The notes beneath the pieces were generated by a model that was not told the DNA's origin, did not search any database, and saw only the letters and a list, made by a program, of their open reading frames with translations. Made by a program: the position numbers and the translations under genes. From Bacteroidota bacterium (GTDB lineage: Bacteria; Bacteroidota; Bacteroidia; Chitinophagales; Chitinophagaceae), in assembly GCA_947454025.1 (NCBI GenBank), contig CANGIZ010000006.1, positions 1-49,364 on the forward strand: 49,364 nt of DNA, given 5' to 3'. Numbering within the stretch: position 1 is the first letter of the stretch; the number at the start of each line of letters is the position of its first letter. Below, piece by piece: positions 1 through 8,441 of the stretch.

Positions 1-12
1 CAATGAAATACT

Positions 13-20
13 TACCTTTG
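13..20 (+). promoter_or_regulatory. Bacteroidota-type -7 box (TACCTTTG) before structured RNA copy 1
   Basis: The sequence TACCTTTG matches the Bacteroidota primary-sigma -7 consensus TAnnTTTG exactly. It lies five bases before the first paired segment of the structured element. The second copy of the element has the equivalent box (TATCTTTG) at the same five-base spacing, so the two are probably homologous promoters. The window starts too close to judge a -33 box. The start of transcription is inferred. Confidence 0.6.
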
Positions 21-100
21 TTCTATCATCAAGAACCCTTAAGTGGGTACCAACCGAGAGAGGATAACTCCGCGGTGGTAAAATCGATGAGGTCACCAAG
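21..100 (+). ncRNA. Structured 5' leader RNA element, copy 1 (candidate riboswitch-like RNA)
   Basis: This element is repeated at 39506-39582 with long identical blocks. It can fold as a three-way junction. P1 pairs TCATC (26-30) with GATGA (86-90). P2 is ACCC/GGGT (35-38/45-48) with a six-base loop. P3 pairs ACCAACC (49-55) with GGTGGT (74-79), leaving one bulged A, and continues as GAG/CTC (56-58/68-70). The joints are AAGA and AAAATC. Most stem changes between the copies keep pairing (C-G to U-G in P2, A-U to G-U in P3). It sits between a promoter box and the ATG of the 207-aa gene, so a cis-regulatory role is likely. The TCATCAAGA start, CAACC...GGTG core and GATGA end recall the SAM-I riboswitch, but the kink-turn, pseudoknot arm and P4 are absent. 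The identity is unknown. Confidence 0.55.
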
Positions 101-114
101 TCAAAAAAATAACC

Positions 115-738
115 ATGTTTATACAACACAACGACTCCGTATCTCCATTAGTAGCTTCATTTAACAATCATTCAGATGATTTTGAGTTATTGATTCAAAC
201 AAAATCAATCAACAAAATTCAAGGAAAAATTCGTTTCCAATACTTACAACAAAAATTTGAAGCAGCAATTGTTATTACAACAACAAGCATTCAAATCCAG
301 TCCCAGTATCCTTTTACGGGTATTCAAGCTTCTTCATCAAAAGTGGAAAGTCCAGCATTGTCTGAAAATGTTTATTTAGTAAATGGGAGTTTAACTAAGC
401 AGGGACACCTAAATATTAGTTGGTTAATATTAGATACTATTCATTTGTATAATTTGCTAAGGCTAAAACCCGGATCTATTTTAGAATTGTATAGAGAAGC
501 ATTTTCTTTTGCAAAAGCACAAGACCCAGAATTAGTTTTTGGACAACTCCAATTGGAAAATCCGATTGCAAAATCTACAGCTAAGTTGCTAGGTCAAAAA
601 ATGAAAAGAAAACACAAGTATCAATATGGCAATAGCCTGGATTTGTTAGTAAGTATTCAGCAAATTTTAGGGAGTTACCCTCAACAGTTTTTGGCACCAA
701 AAACCATAGTTGGGAATTTAGTTCCTGTTTTGTCCTAA
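115..738 (+). CDS. Unknown 207-aa protein behind structured leader RNA
   Basis: I do not recognise this family. The product has no signal peptide and no clear transmembrane segment, so it is probably cytoplasmic. It is rich in Gln, Ser and Leu, with a basic patch (KMKRKHK) at about residue 163. The ATG lies 15 bases after the end of structured RNA copy 1, with no Shine-Dalgarno sequence between, so expression may be controlled by that RNA. Its stop codon overlaps by two bases the stop of the convergent HTH gene on the other strand. The tail-to-tail arrangement with a small regulator is suggestive of a functional pair, but that is inference. Confidence 0.6.
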   Translation: MFIQHNDSVSPLVASFNNHSDDFELLIQTKSINKIQGKIRFQYLQQKFEAAIVITTTSIQIQSQYPFTGIQASSSKVESPALSENVYLVNGSLTKQGHLNISWLILDTIHLYNLLRLKPGSILELYREAFSFAKAQDPELVFGQLQLENPIAKSTAKLLGQKMKRKHKYQYGNSLDLLVSIQQILGSYPQQFLAPKTIVGNLVPVLS

Positions 739-1271
739 CAAGAAATATAGTCGTCACCTTGTCCCAAAATATTTCCAATAAGCTCAGTGGCTTTTTGGAT
801 TTCTTTTTCTTTACCAATTCTAAATACATCACATAAACAAAGTAGGTCATACAGCATAGGATCCTTTTTACTGGCCTCCACAGCTCCTGGGTAAAGAGGT
901 TCTATCAACAATCCTCGAAGACCGCCTGCTTTTGTAGGCCAAACATAGGGGGTTTCTTCAGGAAAATAGTCCCTTAAAATGGGCGCCGAACTTGAAGTAT
1001 GTAATCCAATAGCTAGTGTTCCTCCTTGAACTGGAAATACATATTTTAATCCATGTATTAGGAATCCCTTCAGCGCTTTTTTGTTTACTGTCTTTTTATC
1101 CTCGGCCAATAATCCAGCATACACTGAACGGCTCAATGATTCAGAAGTCTCTGATTTACTGATGTTTAGGTCATCGGCAAGCTGTTTATGCAACCATTCT
1201 GTATCGTTGTAGCAGATTATTTTTAACAGCACCGCTACGTCCTGCGGCCTCATTCCATTATGGGTTTTCAT
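735..1271 (-). CDS. Small helix-turn-helix (winged-helix type) regulator
   Basis: This is a 178-aa protein when read from the ATG at 1271. An upstream in-frame TTG at 1307 would add 12 residues and run through the candidate operator, so I prefer the ATG. Residues about 25-55 (WLHKQLADDLNISKSETSESLSRSVYAGLL, given here only by its ends as WLHKQ...AGLL) look like a DNA-binding helix-turn-helix followed by a wing. The rest contains conserved-looking segments such as GLRGLLIEPLYPGA and a C-terminal helix. The protein is cytoplasmic, and its effector is unknown. A 7-bp-arm palindrome directly upstream (1299-1317) would suit autoregulation. It converges on the unknown 207-aa gene with overlapping stops. 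The HTH call is by motif only. Confidence 0.6.
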   Translation of the reverse strand: MKTHNGMRPQDVAVLLKIICYNDTEWLHKQLADDLNISKSETSESLSRSVYAGLLAEDKKTVNKKALKGFLIHGLKYVFPVQGGTLAIGLHTSSSAPILRDYFPEETPYVWPTKAGGLRGLLIEPLYPGAVEASKKDPMLYDLLCLCDVFRIGKEKEIQKATELIGNILGQGDDYISC

Positions 1272-1298
1272 TTTGTAAATATAGCATTTTTCACAATA

Positions 1299-1317
1299 AA
1301 TTCGCAAATCGCGAATT
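1299..1317. promoter_or_regulatory. Perfect palindrome, candidate operator of the HTH gene
   Basis: AATTCGC-aaatc-GCGAATT has perfect 7-bp arms with a 5-bp spacer. It lies 28 to 46 bases upstream of the preferred ATG of the minus-strand regulator and about 95 bases before the plus-strand M14 gene. The position and symmetry suit a dimeric HTH protein acting on its own promoter. This is inference, as no binding consensus is known to me for this family. Confidence 0.4.
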
Positions 1318-1411
1318 ATGAATTAAAACAAATATGAATTCATTCGTGTAAAAGCCGCATAATAATTAGGAGGAGTCAATCTATTGCTTAATTTAATGCA
1401 AAATATATACT

Positions 1412-4099
1412 ATGCGTAAAGTTGTTTTAGCCTGCGCAGTCATTTTGATGACTGCATTCGCAGTAAGTGCACAAGGCATTCCCAGTCCAAAAGAGCATTT
1501 TGGATTTAATATTGGCGACAATTATCAGTTAGCCACTTTTACCCAAACCGAGGCGTATTTTAAAAAACTAGCCGTTGCTTCAAATAAAGTGAAGCTACAT
1601 GTGATTGGCAAAACCGAGGAAGGTCGTAATCAATATATGGTAATCGTGTCTGATCCAGCAAATATTAGACAATTGGCAAAGTACAAGTCAATTTCGCAAA
1701 AATTAGCACGCGCCGAAAATTTATCTGATGCAGAAGCCAAGCAATTGGCAAAAGACGGTAAATCGGTGGTTTGGATTGATGGTGGATTACACGCTACCGA
1801 AGTAACAGGCATTCATCAATTAATTCAAACATTGTATACCGTATTAACGCGTGATGATGAAGAAACAAAACGAATTTTAAAATCTACCATTATTTTATTT
1901 GTACATGCGAATCCTGATGGTCAAGAATTGGTGTCAAATTGGTATATGCGTAATGCAGATACTTTAAAAAGATCTACCGAAGCGGTTCCTCGTTTATATG
2001 AAAAATATATTGGTCATGATAATAATAGAGACTTTTTTATGTTAAACATGAGCGAGTCTAAAAACATGAGCCGTCAATTATATATTGAATGGATGCCGCA
2101 AATATTATACAATCATCACCAAACAGGTCCTCCAGGCACGGTGGTTGCTGGTCCTCCTTATCGTGATCCATTCAACTACGTATATGATCCTTTATTGGTT
2201 ACAGGTATCGATGCAGTGGGTGCTGCCATGAGCAGTCGCTTAAATGCAGAAGGGAAGCCAGGATATACTATGAAGAGTGGTTCGGTATATTCCACTTGGT
2301 GGAATGGTGGATTAAGAACAGCTGCATATTATCATAATATTATTGGATTGCTAACAGAAATTATCGGGAACCCAACACCAAGTACAATTCCATTGGTGCC
2401 ACAAAGATTAATTCCCAATAGTGCAACACCTTATCCTATTGAGCCTCAAAAATGGTATTTTAAAAACTCTATCGATTATTCAGTTTCTTTAAACTATGCA
2501 GTTTTAAATTATGCATCAAGATACAAGGACGAACTCTTGTATAATATTTATACGATGGGTAAACATAGTATCGATGCAGGTAGTAAAGATAGTTGGACAA
2601 AGTCTCCACGAAAAGTAGAACAAATCAATGATTTATTTAAAGCAGATAAAAAAGAATTAAAAGGCGACACTTTGCCTACTGATTATTTTGCAAAAATTTA
2701 TAAGAACAAGGATTTAAGAGATCCACGTGGATATATTATTCCTGCAAATCAAACTTCTACAGCAACTGCATTTATCAATATCTTAATTAATAGTGGGATT
2801 AAAGTTCAAAAAGCAACATCTGATTTTGCAGTTGCCGGAAAAAATTATCCTGCAGGTTCTTATGTTGTGAAAGCAAATCAAGCATTTCGCCCGCATGTAT
2901 TAGATATGTTTGAACCACAGGATCATCCGAACGACTTTCAATATCCAGGTGGACCACCAGTGCGTCCTTATGATGCTGCAGGTTGGACACCAGCGTTTAC
3001 AATGGGAATCCAGTTTGACAGAATCTTAGATGATTTTAATGGTCCTTTTGAAACCATTGCTTACGGCCAAGTGCAGCAAGCCAATGGAAAAATAAATATG
3101 GATGCAAAACAAATTGCAGGGTATACTTTTTCTACAAAAGACAATGCTGCCTATGTTACTGTAAATGACTTATTAAAAGAAGGAGTGGAAGTTTTCAAAA
3201 ACAAAGAACAGTATTATGTAGCTGCATCAAATGCAACAGAAGCTTTGCTAAAAAAACTGAGCGCATCAAGTGGTGTTAGTTTTTCTGCAGTAAATGTTAA
3301 GCCTGCAGCTATGAACAATAAGGTACAACCATTGCGCATTGCACTTTGGGATAAGTACGGTGGATCTATTTCTTCGGGTTGGGTAAGATGGATTTTTGAG
3401 CAATATCATTTTCCATTCAATGTAACCTATGCAAAAGAAATTGATGCTGCAGATTTAAATAGTAAATACGATGTGATTGTATTTGTAGAAGGAGCAATTC
3501 CTGCATTAAATCCAATTGCATCTCCTTGGGAGGAGAAAGAGCCGAAGGAAGATGAAACGCCTGCAGAATACAAAGAGCATCTTGGAAAAATCACTGCACA
3601 AAAATCAATTCCAGCGTTACAAAAATTCTTAAACAATGGCGGTCGCATAATTACGATTGGATCAAGTGCGAATTTGGCATATCACTTAAATCTACCGGTT
3701 AAAAACGCATTGGTAGAAATGGTAGCTGGAAAAGAAAAAGCATTGCCGGGTGAAAAATTTTATATCCCAGGAAGTGTGATGCAAGTTGATGTTGATAATG
3801 ATTATGCGCCTAACTGGGGTATGAATAAAAAGGCTGATGTATATTTTAGTGCAAGCCCTGTTTTCAAATTAGCACCAGAAGCCATTGCGCAAAAAGAAGT
3901 TACACCATTGGCTTGGTATGCAAGTGCAACAACGCTTAGAAGTGGTTGGGCATTTGGACAAGCTTATTTACAAGATGGGGTTGCTGCATTTGAAGCAAGT
4001 GTAGGTAAGGGAAAATTATTTGTGTATGGTCCTGAAATTACTTTCCGCGGTCAAACACATGGCACATACAAAATGTTATTTAATCAGTTGTATCAATAA
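1412..4099 (+). CDS. Secreted M14-family zinc carboxypeptidase
   Basis: This 895-aa protein has a signal peptide (cleavage near residue 20, SAQG), so it acts outside the cytoplasm. The M14 metallocarboxypeptidase zinc site is visible: His127 and Glu130 in GLHATE, a distal His in YNHHQTG (235/236), and a likely catalytic Glu316 in LLTEIIGN. The HDNNRDFF segment (202-209) is typical of the family. The length is about twice that of a minimal M14 enzyme. The extra C-terminal half, from about residue 650, includes a Rossmann-like stretch (KYDVIVFVEGAIP, later GGRIITIGSS), as seen in large Bacteroidota M14 proteins with a glutamine-amidotransferase-like tail. It probably trims peptides for uptake. 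The gene is monocistronic and ends at a strong bidirectional terminator. Confidence 0.9.
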   Translation: MRKVVLACAVILMTAFAVSAQGIPSPKEHFGFNIGDNYQLATFTQTEAYFKKLAVASNKVKLHVIGKTEEGRNQYMVIVSDPANIRQLAKYKSISQKLARAENLSDAEAKQLAKDGKSVVWIDGGLHATEVTGIHQLIQTLYTVLTRDDEETKRILKSTIILFVHANPDGQELVSNWYMRNADTLKRSTEAVPRLYEKYIGHDNNRDFFMLNMSESKNMSRQLYIEWMPQILYNHHQTGPPGTVVAGPPYRDPFNYVYDPLLVTGIDAVGAAMSSRLNAEGKPGYTMKSGSVYSTWWNGGLRTAAYYHNIIGLLTEIIGNPTPSTIPLVPQRLIPNSATPYPIEPQKWYFKNSIDYSVSLNYAVLNYASRYKDELLYNIYTMGKHSIDAGSKDSWTKSPRKVEQINDLFKADKKELKGDTLPTDYFAKIYKNKDLRDPRGYIIPANQTSTATAFINILINSGIKVQKATSDFAVAGKNYPAGSYVVKANQAFRPHVLDMFEPQDHPNDFQYPGGPPVRPYDAAGWTPAFTMGIQFDRILDDFNGPFETIAYGQVQQANGKINMDAKQIAGYTFSTKDNAAYVTVNDLLKEGVEVFKNKEQYYVAASNATEALLKKLSASSGVSFSAVNVKPAAMNNKVQPLRIALWDKYGGSISSGWVRWIFEQYHFPFNVTYAKEIDAADLNSKYDVIVFVEGAIPALNPIASPWEEKEPKEDETPAEYKEHLGKITAQKSIPALQKFLNNGGRIITIGSSANLAYHLNLPVKNALVEMVAGKEKALPGEKFYIPGSVMQVDVDNDYAPNWGMNKKADVYFSASPVFKLAPEAIAQKEVTPLAWYASATTLRSGWAFGQAYLQDGVAAFEASVGKGKLFVYGPEITFRGQTHGTYKMLFNQLYQ

Positions 4100-4116
4100 T
4101 AAAATTGAATCGCATA

Positions 4117-4153
4117 AAAAACCCCTATGTCCAAAAAGACATAGGGGTTTTTG
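4117..4153. terminator. Bidirectional intrinsic terminator
   Basis: The hairpin has arms AACCCCTATGTC and GACATAGGGGTT around a CAAAAA loop. It is flanked by an A-run on the left and TTTTTGTTTTT on the right. It therefore terminates both the plus-strand M14 gene and the convergent minus-strand DUF6515 gene. Confidence 0.9.
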
Positions 4154-4173
4154 TTTTTAGCCAGTACAAATTA

Positions 4174-5016
4174 CTACATACCAACTACCTTGTACTTGAG
4201 TATATTGCCATCAATAAACTCTTCGTAATAAATATTTTCAGGTGTAACGTATAGTTTTTTACCGTTGATGATCACAATTTTAAATTGACTTGGTAATTGT
4301 AAAACTACATCACCCACACTTGGCATATATATGGTTGCAGGCGCAGCATTCGTGCTACCTTCTTTACTAACTGTTACTTCAGCTTGCTTATCCGTATTTA
4401 ACACTCCATCTTTACCTTGTACAATGTATTTTACTTTTCCATCCTCACCCATTACTTCTTTATAATAGGTACCAAGGTATTCGTATAATTTTTGATCATT
4501 AATCACAATTGGCTTTGCGTCTTTTGGTAAGGCAGGTACTTCGGCTCCAACAGGTGCTTGTACCACTTGGTACTTTTTGTCATCAGTTGGTCGGTAAAAT
4601 ACACCACTATAATAATAGTAAGGGAAGCCACCAAAATTAAAGCCCCAATACCCCCTAGGTAAAATACCCAATGTTAAACCAAAAGGAGGAGCCACCAATC
4701 CATAGTAGTCCCCATAGGAAGCATAAAACAATCCTTCGGCAAAATAGTAGGGATAACCTCCAAAGGAAAGTCTTAGGAATGAGGAAGGTAATCGGTAAAC
4801 ACCACCATAAGGTAAAATGCGTGCTCCGCGGCCAAAGCCACTAAAGCTATTGCCAAAATGAACGCCACTGCTAAAGCCTCCGCCCCAGCTAGCTCCACCA
4901 AAATGCCCTCCACCAAATCCACCTCTTCCGCCTCTTTGCGCATTACTTACTTGCACCGTAAGTAGGAGTGCAAATACGCCCAAAAGGATTGTACTAAAAC
5001 GAGTATTCTTTTTCAT
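4174..5016 (-). CDS. Secreted DUF6515-family protein
   Basis: The 280-aa product has a signal peptide (cleavage near VSNAQ, residue 27). A Gly/Arg/Phe-rich stretch (residues 28-65) follows, then tyrosine-rich repeats containing GGYPYYFAEGLFY and GGFPYYYYSGVFY. The repeat "YYYY-x-G-x-FY" followed by Y-x-VV-x-AP-x-GA-x-V-x-x-LP is characteristic of DUF6515 proteins of Bacteroidota. Their function is not known, although they are presumed to be cell-envelope or surface proteins. The C-terminal half (about 165-280) holds two similar ~40-aa units (INDQKLYEYLGTYYKE and INGKKLYVTPENIYYEE), which suggests an internal duplication. The gene is monocistronic and shares its downstream terminator with the M14 gene. 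Confidence 0.8.
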   Translation of the reverse strand: MKKNTRFSTILLGVFALLLTVQVSNAQRGGRGGFGGGHFGGASWGGGFSSGVHFGNSFSGFGRGARILPYGGVYRLPSSFLRLSFGGYPYYFAEGLFYASYGDYYGLVAPPFGLTLGILPRGYWGFNFGGFPYYYYSGVFYRPTDDKKYQVVQAPVGAEVPALPKDAKPIVINDQKLYEYLGTYYKEVMGEDGKVKYIVQGKDGVLNTDKQAEVTVSKEGSTNAAPATIYMPSVGDVVLQLPSQFKIVIINGKKLYVTPENIYYEEFIDGNILKYKVVGM

Positions 5017-5150
5017 AACAAATTTGTTTGTTGGTATACTAAATTAGACAACAAAGTAACAAAGAAGATTAATGCCCCAACACTTAAAAATTACTTAAAG
5101 ATGTTAAGCTTATCACAATGAATAGTGGTAAGTGGAAATAGTATATTGCG

Positions 5151-5158
5151 TATTTTTG
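5151..5158 (+). promoter_or_regulatory. -7 box (TATTTTTG) upstream of GH97
   Basis: This is an exact match to TAnnTTTG, 43 bases before the ATG of the GH97 gene. It lies in the intergenic space shared with the divergent DUF6515 gene. I see no clear -33 box. Confidence 0.4.
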
Positions 5159-5201
5159 AAAAAAGTGTTTATAAAGTATAAGCATATCCAAAGCCATCCG
5201 C

Positions 5202-7268
5202 ATGAAAAATATATTCTTAGCGTTCATGATAACGCTTTCTTTTGCAGTGAATGCACAAAACCTAACCTTAGCAACTAACGGCCCTGTTCAGTTAATGACT
5301 CATGTGCAAGGAGATGGTAAGTTCACTTATTCGGTTTTCTATAAAAATAAATCAGTTATTGCAAGTTCAAGCCTAGGCTTTGTATTAAGCAAACCTGATA
5401 TTACATTGAATACATTCAATTTGTTAAGTGTGGACTCTTCGATAGTGGATAATACTTGGGAGCCAGTTTGGGGTGAGCAAAACACCATTCACAATAAATA
5501 CAAAGAATTTGTTTTTCATTTAACCGACCAAAAAACCAGCAGCTACTTTGTAAATATCATATTCAGATTGTTTGAAGACGGAGTTGGATATAGATACGAA
5601 TTTCCAAAACAAAAAAACCTGAATAATTTTATTGTAAAAGACGAACAATCTCAATTTACTTTAACAGGTGACCATAAAACATTTTGGATCCCAGGTGATT
5701 TTGATACAAATGAATATGCTTATAATACCACCAAGCTTTCTGAGATTGATGCATATACAGCTAGCGCGAAAGAAAAAGATATTGCCGTTGTTTCTTTGAT
5801 TAGCCCCAATGCAGTACAAACGCCATTAATGATGAAATCGGCAGAGGGATTGTATATTAATATTCATGAAGCAGCCTTGGTGAATTATCCTGCCATGAAT
5901 TTATTACTGAATAAAGAAAGTTTAAATTTTACATCGGTGTTAGTTCCCGATGCAGTTGGCAACAAAGCTTATTTACAAGCACCCTTTAAAACGCCTTGGA
6001 GAACAATTATTGTTAGCGATAAAGCAACTGAAATTTTAAGTTCTAAAATGATTTTGAATTTAAATGATCCATCTAAAATTAAAGACCCTTCCTTTATTCG
6101 TCCGCAAAAATTTGTAGGTGTATGGTGGGAAATGCATACCGGTAAGGCCACCTGGTTTAAAGAAGGAGGGAAACACGGTGCCACTACTGAGAATGTAAAA
6201 AAATATATTGACTTTGCTGCACAACATAAATTTGATGGAGTGTTAGTAGAAGGTTGGAATACGGGATGGGAGGATTGGTTTGGAAATTGGAAGGAGGATG
6301 TTTTTGATTTTGTAACACCTTACTCCGACTATGATGTAGATGCATTAACAAAATATGCAAAAGCAAAAGGGGTTAAAATTATAATGCACCATGAAACATC
6401 AGGTTCTGCCATTGGCTATGAAAGAAAAATGGATACCGCTTATCGCTTTATGTTGAACCATGATATGAACACGGTGAAAACAGGGTATGTAGGAAAAATC
6501 ATTCCAAGAGGCGAACACCATGATGGGCAATGGATGGTGAATCATTATAATAGAGTGGCCGATAAAACTGCACAGTATAAAATAATGTTGGACGCGCACG
6601 AGCCTGTGCATCCAACAGGTTTACACCGAACGTATCCAAACTGGATGGCCAATGAAGCAGCGCGCGGCACAGAATTTAACAACGCACCAACATTAGGTAT
6701 TCTGCCAGAACACAATACCATTTTACCATTCACTAGGTTAATGGGAGGCCCAATGGATTATACACCTGGCTTATTTCATTTTCAGTTGAATCAATTTGAA
6801 ATTGAAAGAAAACAAAAAGTACTTTCCACCTTAGCAAAACAATTGGCATTATATGTTACCATGTATAGCCCTTTGCAAATGGCTGCAGACTTACCTGAAA
6901 ATTATGAAAAGCATTTGGATGCATTTCAATTTATAAAAGAGGTTCCTGTGAATTGGTCAGCGACAAAAATTATTGAAGCAGAACCCGGAGATTATATTAC
7001 CATTGCGAGAAAAGCAAAAAACAATAAAGACTGGTTTGTAGGATCTATCACTGATGAAAATGCAAGAACGCTCAATATTAAATTAGATTTTTTGGATAAG
7101 ACTAAAAAATACAAAGCCATCATTTATAAGGATGCAAAAGACGCAGACTATGCGACCAATCCTGAAGCATATACGATAGAGCAAAAAATGGTGAATGCAA
7201 ATTCTGAACTATCAATTCCAATTGCAAAAGGCGGAGGATGTGCCATTAGTATTTTTGAGATAAAATAA
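5202..7268 (+). CDS. Glycoside hydrolase family 97 (SusB-like alpha-glycosidase)
   Basis: The 688-aa protein has a signal peptide (cleavage near VNAQ, residue 19) and the whole-length match expected of GH97: an N-terminal beta-sandwich, a TIM barrel from about residue 300, and a C-terminal beta-domain. Diagnostic segments are WWEMHTGKATW, GVLVEGWNTGWE, GEHHDGQWMVNHYN and AHEPVHPTGLHRTYPN, then NEAARGTEFN. GH97 includes inverting alpha-glucosidases (SusB) and retaining alpha-galactosidases. The AHE-x-V-x-PTG form, with Glu near residue 467, resembles the inverting SusB subgroup, so an alpha-glucosidase is more likely. It would act in the periplasm on oligosaccharides. There is no adjacent susC/susD, so it is not in a canonical PUL here. 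Confidence 0.92.
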   Translation: MKNIFLAFMITLSFAVNAQNLTLATNGPVQLMTHVQGDGKFTYSVFYKNKSVIASSSLGFVLSKPDITLNTFNLLSVDSSIVDNTWEPVWGEQNTIHNKYKEFVFHLTDQKTSSYFVNIIFRLFEDGVGYRYEFPKQKNLNNFIVKDEQSQFTLTGDHKTFWIPGDFDTNEYAYNTTKLSEIDAYTASAKEKDIAVVSLISPNAVQTPLMMKSAEGLYINIHEAALVNYPAMNLLLNKESLNFTSVLVPDAVGNKAYLQAPFKTPWRTIIVSDKATEILSSKMILNLNDPSKIKDPSFIRPQKFVGVWWEMHTGKATWFKEGGKHGATTENVKKYIDFAAQHKFDGVLVEGWNTGWEDWFGNWKEDVFDFVTPYSDYDVDALTKYAKAKGVKIIMHHETSGSAIGYERKMDTAYRFMLNHDMNTVKTGYVGKIIPRGEHHDGQWMVNHYNRVADKTAQYKIMLDAHEPVHPTGLHRTYPNWMANEAARGTEFNNAPTLGILPEHNTILPFTRLMGGPMDYTPGLFHFQLNQFEIERKQKVLSTLAKQLALYVTMYSPLQMAADLPENYEKHLDAFQFIKEVPVNWSATKIIEAEPGDYITIARKAKNNKDWFVGSITDENARTLNIKLDFLDKTKKYKAIIYKDAKDADYATNPEAYTIEQKMVNANSELSIPIAKGGGCAISIFEIK

Positions 7269-7287
7269 TTTACAGCAAAATTATTTT
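7262..7287 (+). terminator. AT-rich hairpin overlapping the GH97 stop codon
   Basis: AAAATAATTT and AAATTATTTT form a perfect 10-bp AT-only stem around ACAGCA and include the GH97 stop codon. It is thermodynamically weak and followed only by an A-rich stretch, so its termination activity is uncertain. Confidence 0.3.
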
Positions 7288-7354
7288 AAAATGAAAGGTT
7301 GGACTTTGCAATAGAGTAAAACCTTATTAGTAGTTTTATAAAAATATTAAAGTG

Positions 7355-8179
7355 ATGAGTGTGTTTTGTTTTTCAAATAATCAAATTAAGCCAATTAATG
7401 AAGCAGGTGTCCCTGTAACAGACTTATTGGTACAAAGAGGATATGGCATTTTTGATTTTTTAAGAGTTGCTAAGGACAAACCTCTTTTTATTGAAGACCA
7501 TTTGGATCGTTTTTTTCATTCCGCTTCTATAATGCGTTTATCTATTCCGCAAACAAGGGAACAGATTAAAGAGATTGTACAGGAGTTGATTCATAAAAAT
7601 AAAATGCCTTACTCCGGAATGCGCTTGTTAATTGCTGGAGGAGATGCTCCAGACGGATATACCATTGAACATCCACACTTAATTATTATACAGGCCCCTT
7701 TGGCGGAGCCAACGGCACAGTTACCTGAAACAGGCATAAGTTTAGCTACTTATAATTATGCACGTCAAATTCCCGAGGTAAAAACCACCGACTATTTAAT
7801 GGCCATTTGGTTACAGCCTTGGATGAAGGAACAAGGAGCGGATGATATATTATATCATCATAATGGGAATGTTACAGAATGTCCGAGGTCCAATTTCTTC
7901 ATGGTTACCAAGGACAACGTACTTGTAACTGCGGCTAAGAACATGTTAAAAGGGGTTACACGTAAAAACATTCTAACTATTTGTGCTCAGCATCAAATTC
8001 CTTTTGAGGAGCGTGACTTAAACGTCAGTGAACTTGCTACTGCCAAGGAGGCCTTTATTACCAGTTCAACCAAGCGTATTATACCTGTACATAAAATAGA
8101 TGGACACCTTGTAAAACCAGACTACCACGCTTCTTTTGCGAAAAAAATCTACGACTTGTTGGTAGAAATGGAGCATTAA
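7355..8179 (+). CDS. Class IV PLP-dependent aminotransferase
   Basis: This 274-aa cytoplasmic enzyme has the class IV (BCAT, D-amino-acid aminotransferase and aminodeoxychorismate lyase) fold. The PLP lysine is in PEVKTTDYL, the Glu/Asn signature is TECPRSNFF, and the cofactor-phosphate loop is TSSTKRIIP. RGYGIFDF near residue 30 is the typical N-terminal motif. The length fits lyase or D-amino-acid transaminase members better than full branched-chain aminotransferases (over 300 aa), but the substrate cannot be decided by eye. The frame also has a GTG at 7352, one codon earlier; I take the ATG. It stands alone between the GH97 gene and the TonB receptor. Confidence 0.85.
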   Translation: MSVFCFSNNQIKPINEAGVPVTDLLVQRGYGIFDFLRVAKDKPLFIEDHLDRFFHSASIMRLSIPQTREQIKEIVQELIHKNKMPYSGMRLLIAGGDAPDGYTIEHPHLIIIQAPLAEPTAQLPETGISLATYNYARQIPEVKTTDYLMAIWLQPWMKEQGADDILYHHNGNVTECPRSNFFMVTKDNVLVTAAKNMLKGVTRKNILTICAQHQIPFEERDLNVSELATAKEAFITSSTKRIIPVHKIDGHLVKPDYHASFAKKIYDLLVEMEH

Positions 8180-8441
8180 TTTTACATTTTCTCGAATTAG
8201 GCCTTTATTTTTTTAAATAATTGATTGTCAATTAGTTGGGATAATTATGCACTTAATGTAAATTGCCTAATTATTTAATAATCAATCTATTATATAAAAA
8301 TATTGTTTAAAATATATTTCTATTTTGGCTTTAAAATTCAACAGTTTTTTTTAGTTAATGATTTGTTAACGATTTGTAAGGTTTATTAACAAGTTTTAGT
8401 TTAAATTCGCACTTTAAAATCATAAACAAATACCTTACAAA
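8180..8441 (+). other. AT-rich intergenic leader region of the TonB receptor
   Basis: This 262-bp stretch has no credible ORF. It is strongly AT-rich, and TTAAATTCGC at 8401-8410 is repeated upstream of the second TonB receptor (49224-49233). I see no hairpin of note. Confidence 0.5.
8402..8409 (+). promoter_or_regulatory. Candidate promoter box shared by both TonB receptor genes
   Basis: TAAATTCG is close to the TAnnTTTG -7 consensus, with one mismatch. It sits within TTAAATTCGC, which recurs upstream of the receptor starting at 49250. The box lies 32 bases before this gene's ATG. Shared regulation of the two receptors is an inference from this 10-base identity. Confidence 0.35.

Noticed and set aside
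21..100. Self-cleaving ribozyme (hammerhead, twister, HDV-like)
   Set aside because: GATGAGG superficially recalls the hammerhead core, but the GAAA and UH elements and the three required stems around them are not present on either strand. Twister and HDV signatures are also missing.
581..850. Minus-strand open frame across the end of the 207-aa gene
   Set aside because: It overlaps two better-supported genes, lacks any domain, and begins inside the convergent regulator's sequence.
1368..1376. AGGAGGAG as a ribosome binding site for the M14 gene (and a similar AGGAGG near 31020 before tolC)
   Set aside because: The sites are about 40 or more bases from the start codons, and Bacteroidota rarely use Shine-Dalgarno sequences.
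1396..1419. Seven-codon upstream ORF (MQNIYYA) overlapping the M14 start
   Set aside because: It is very short, lies in AT-rich sequence, and has no supporting signal; it is probably chance.
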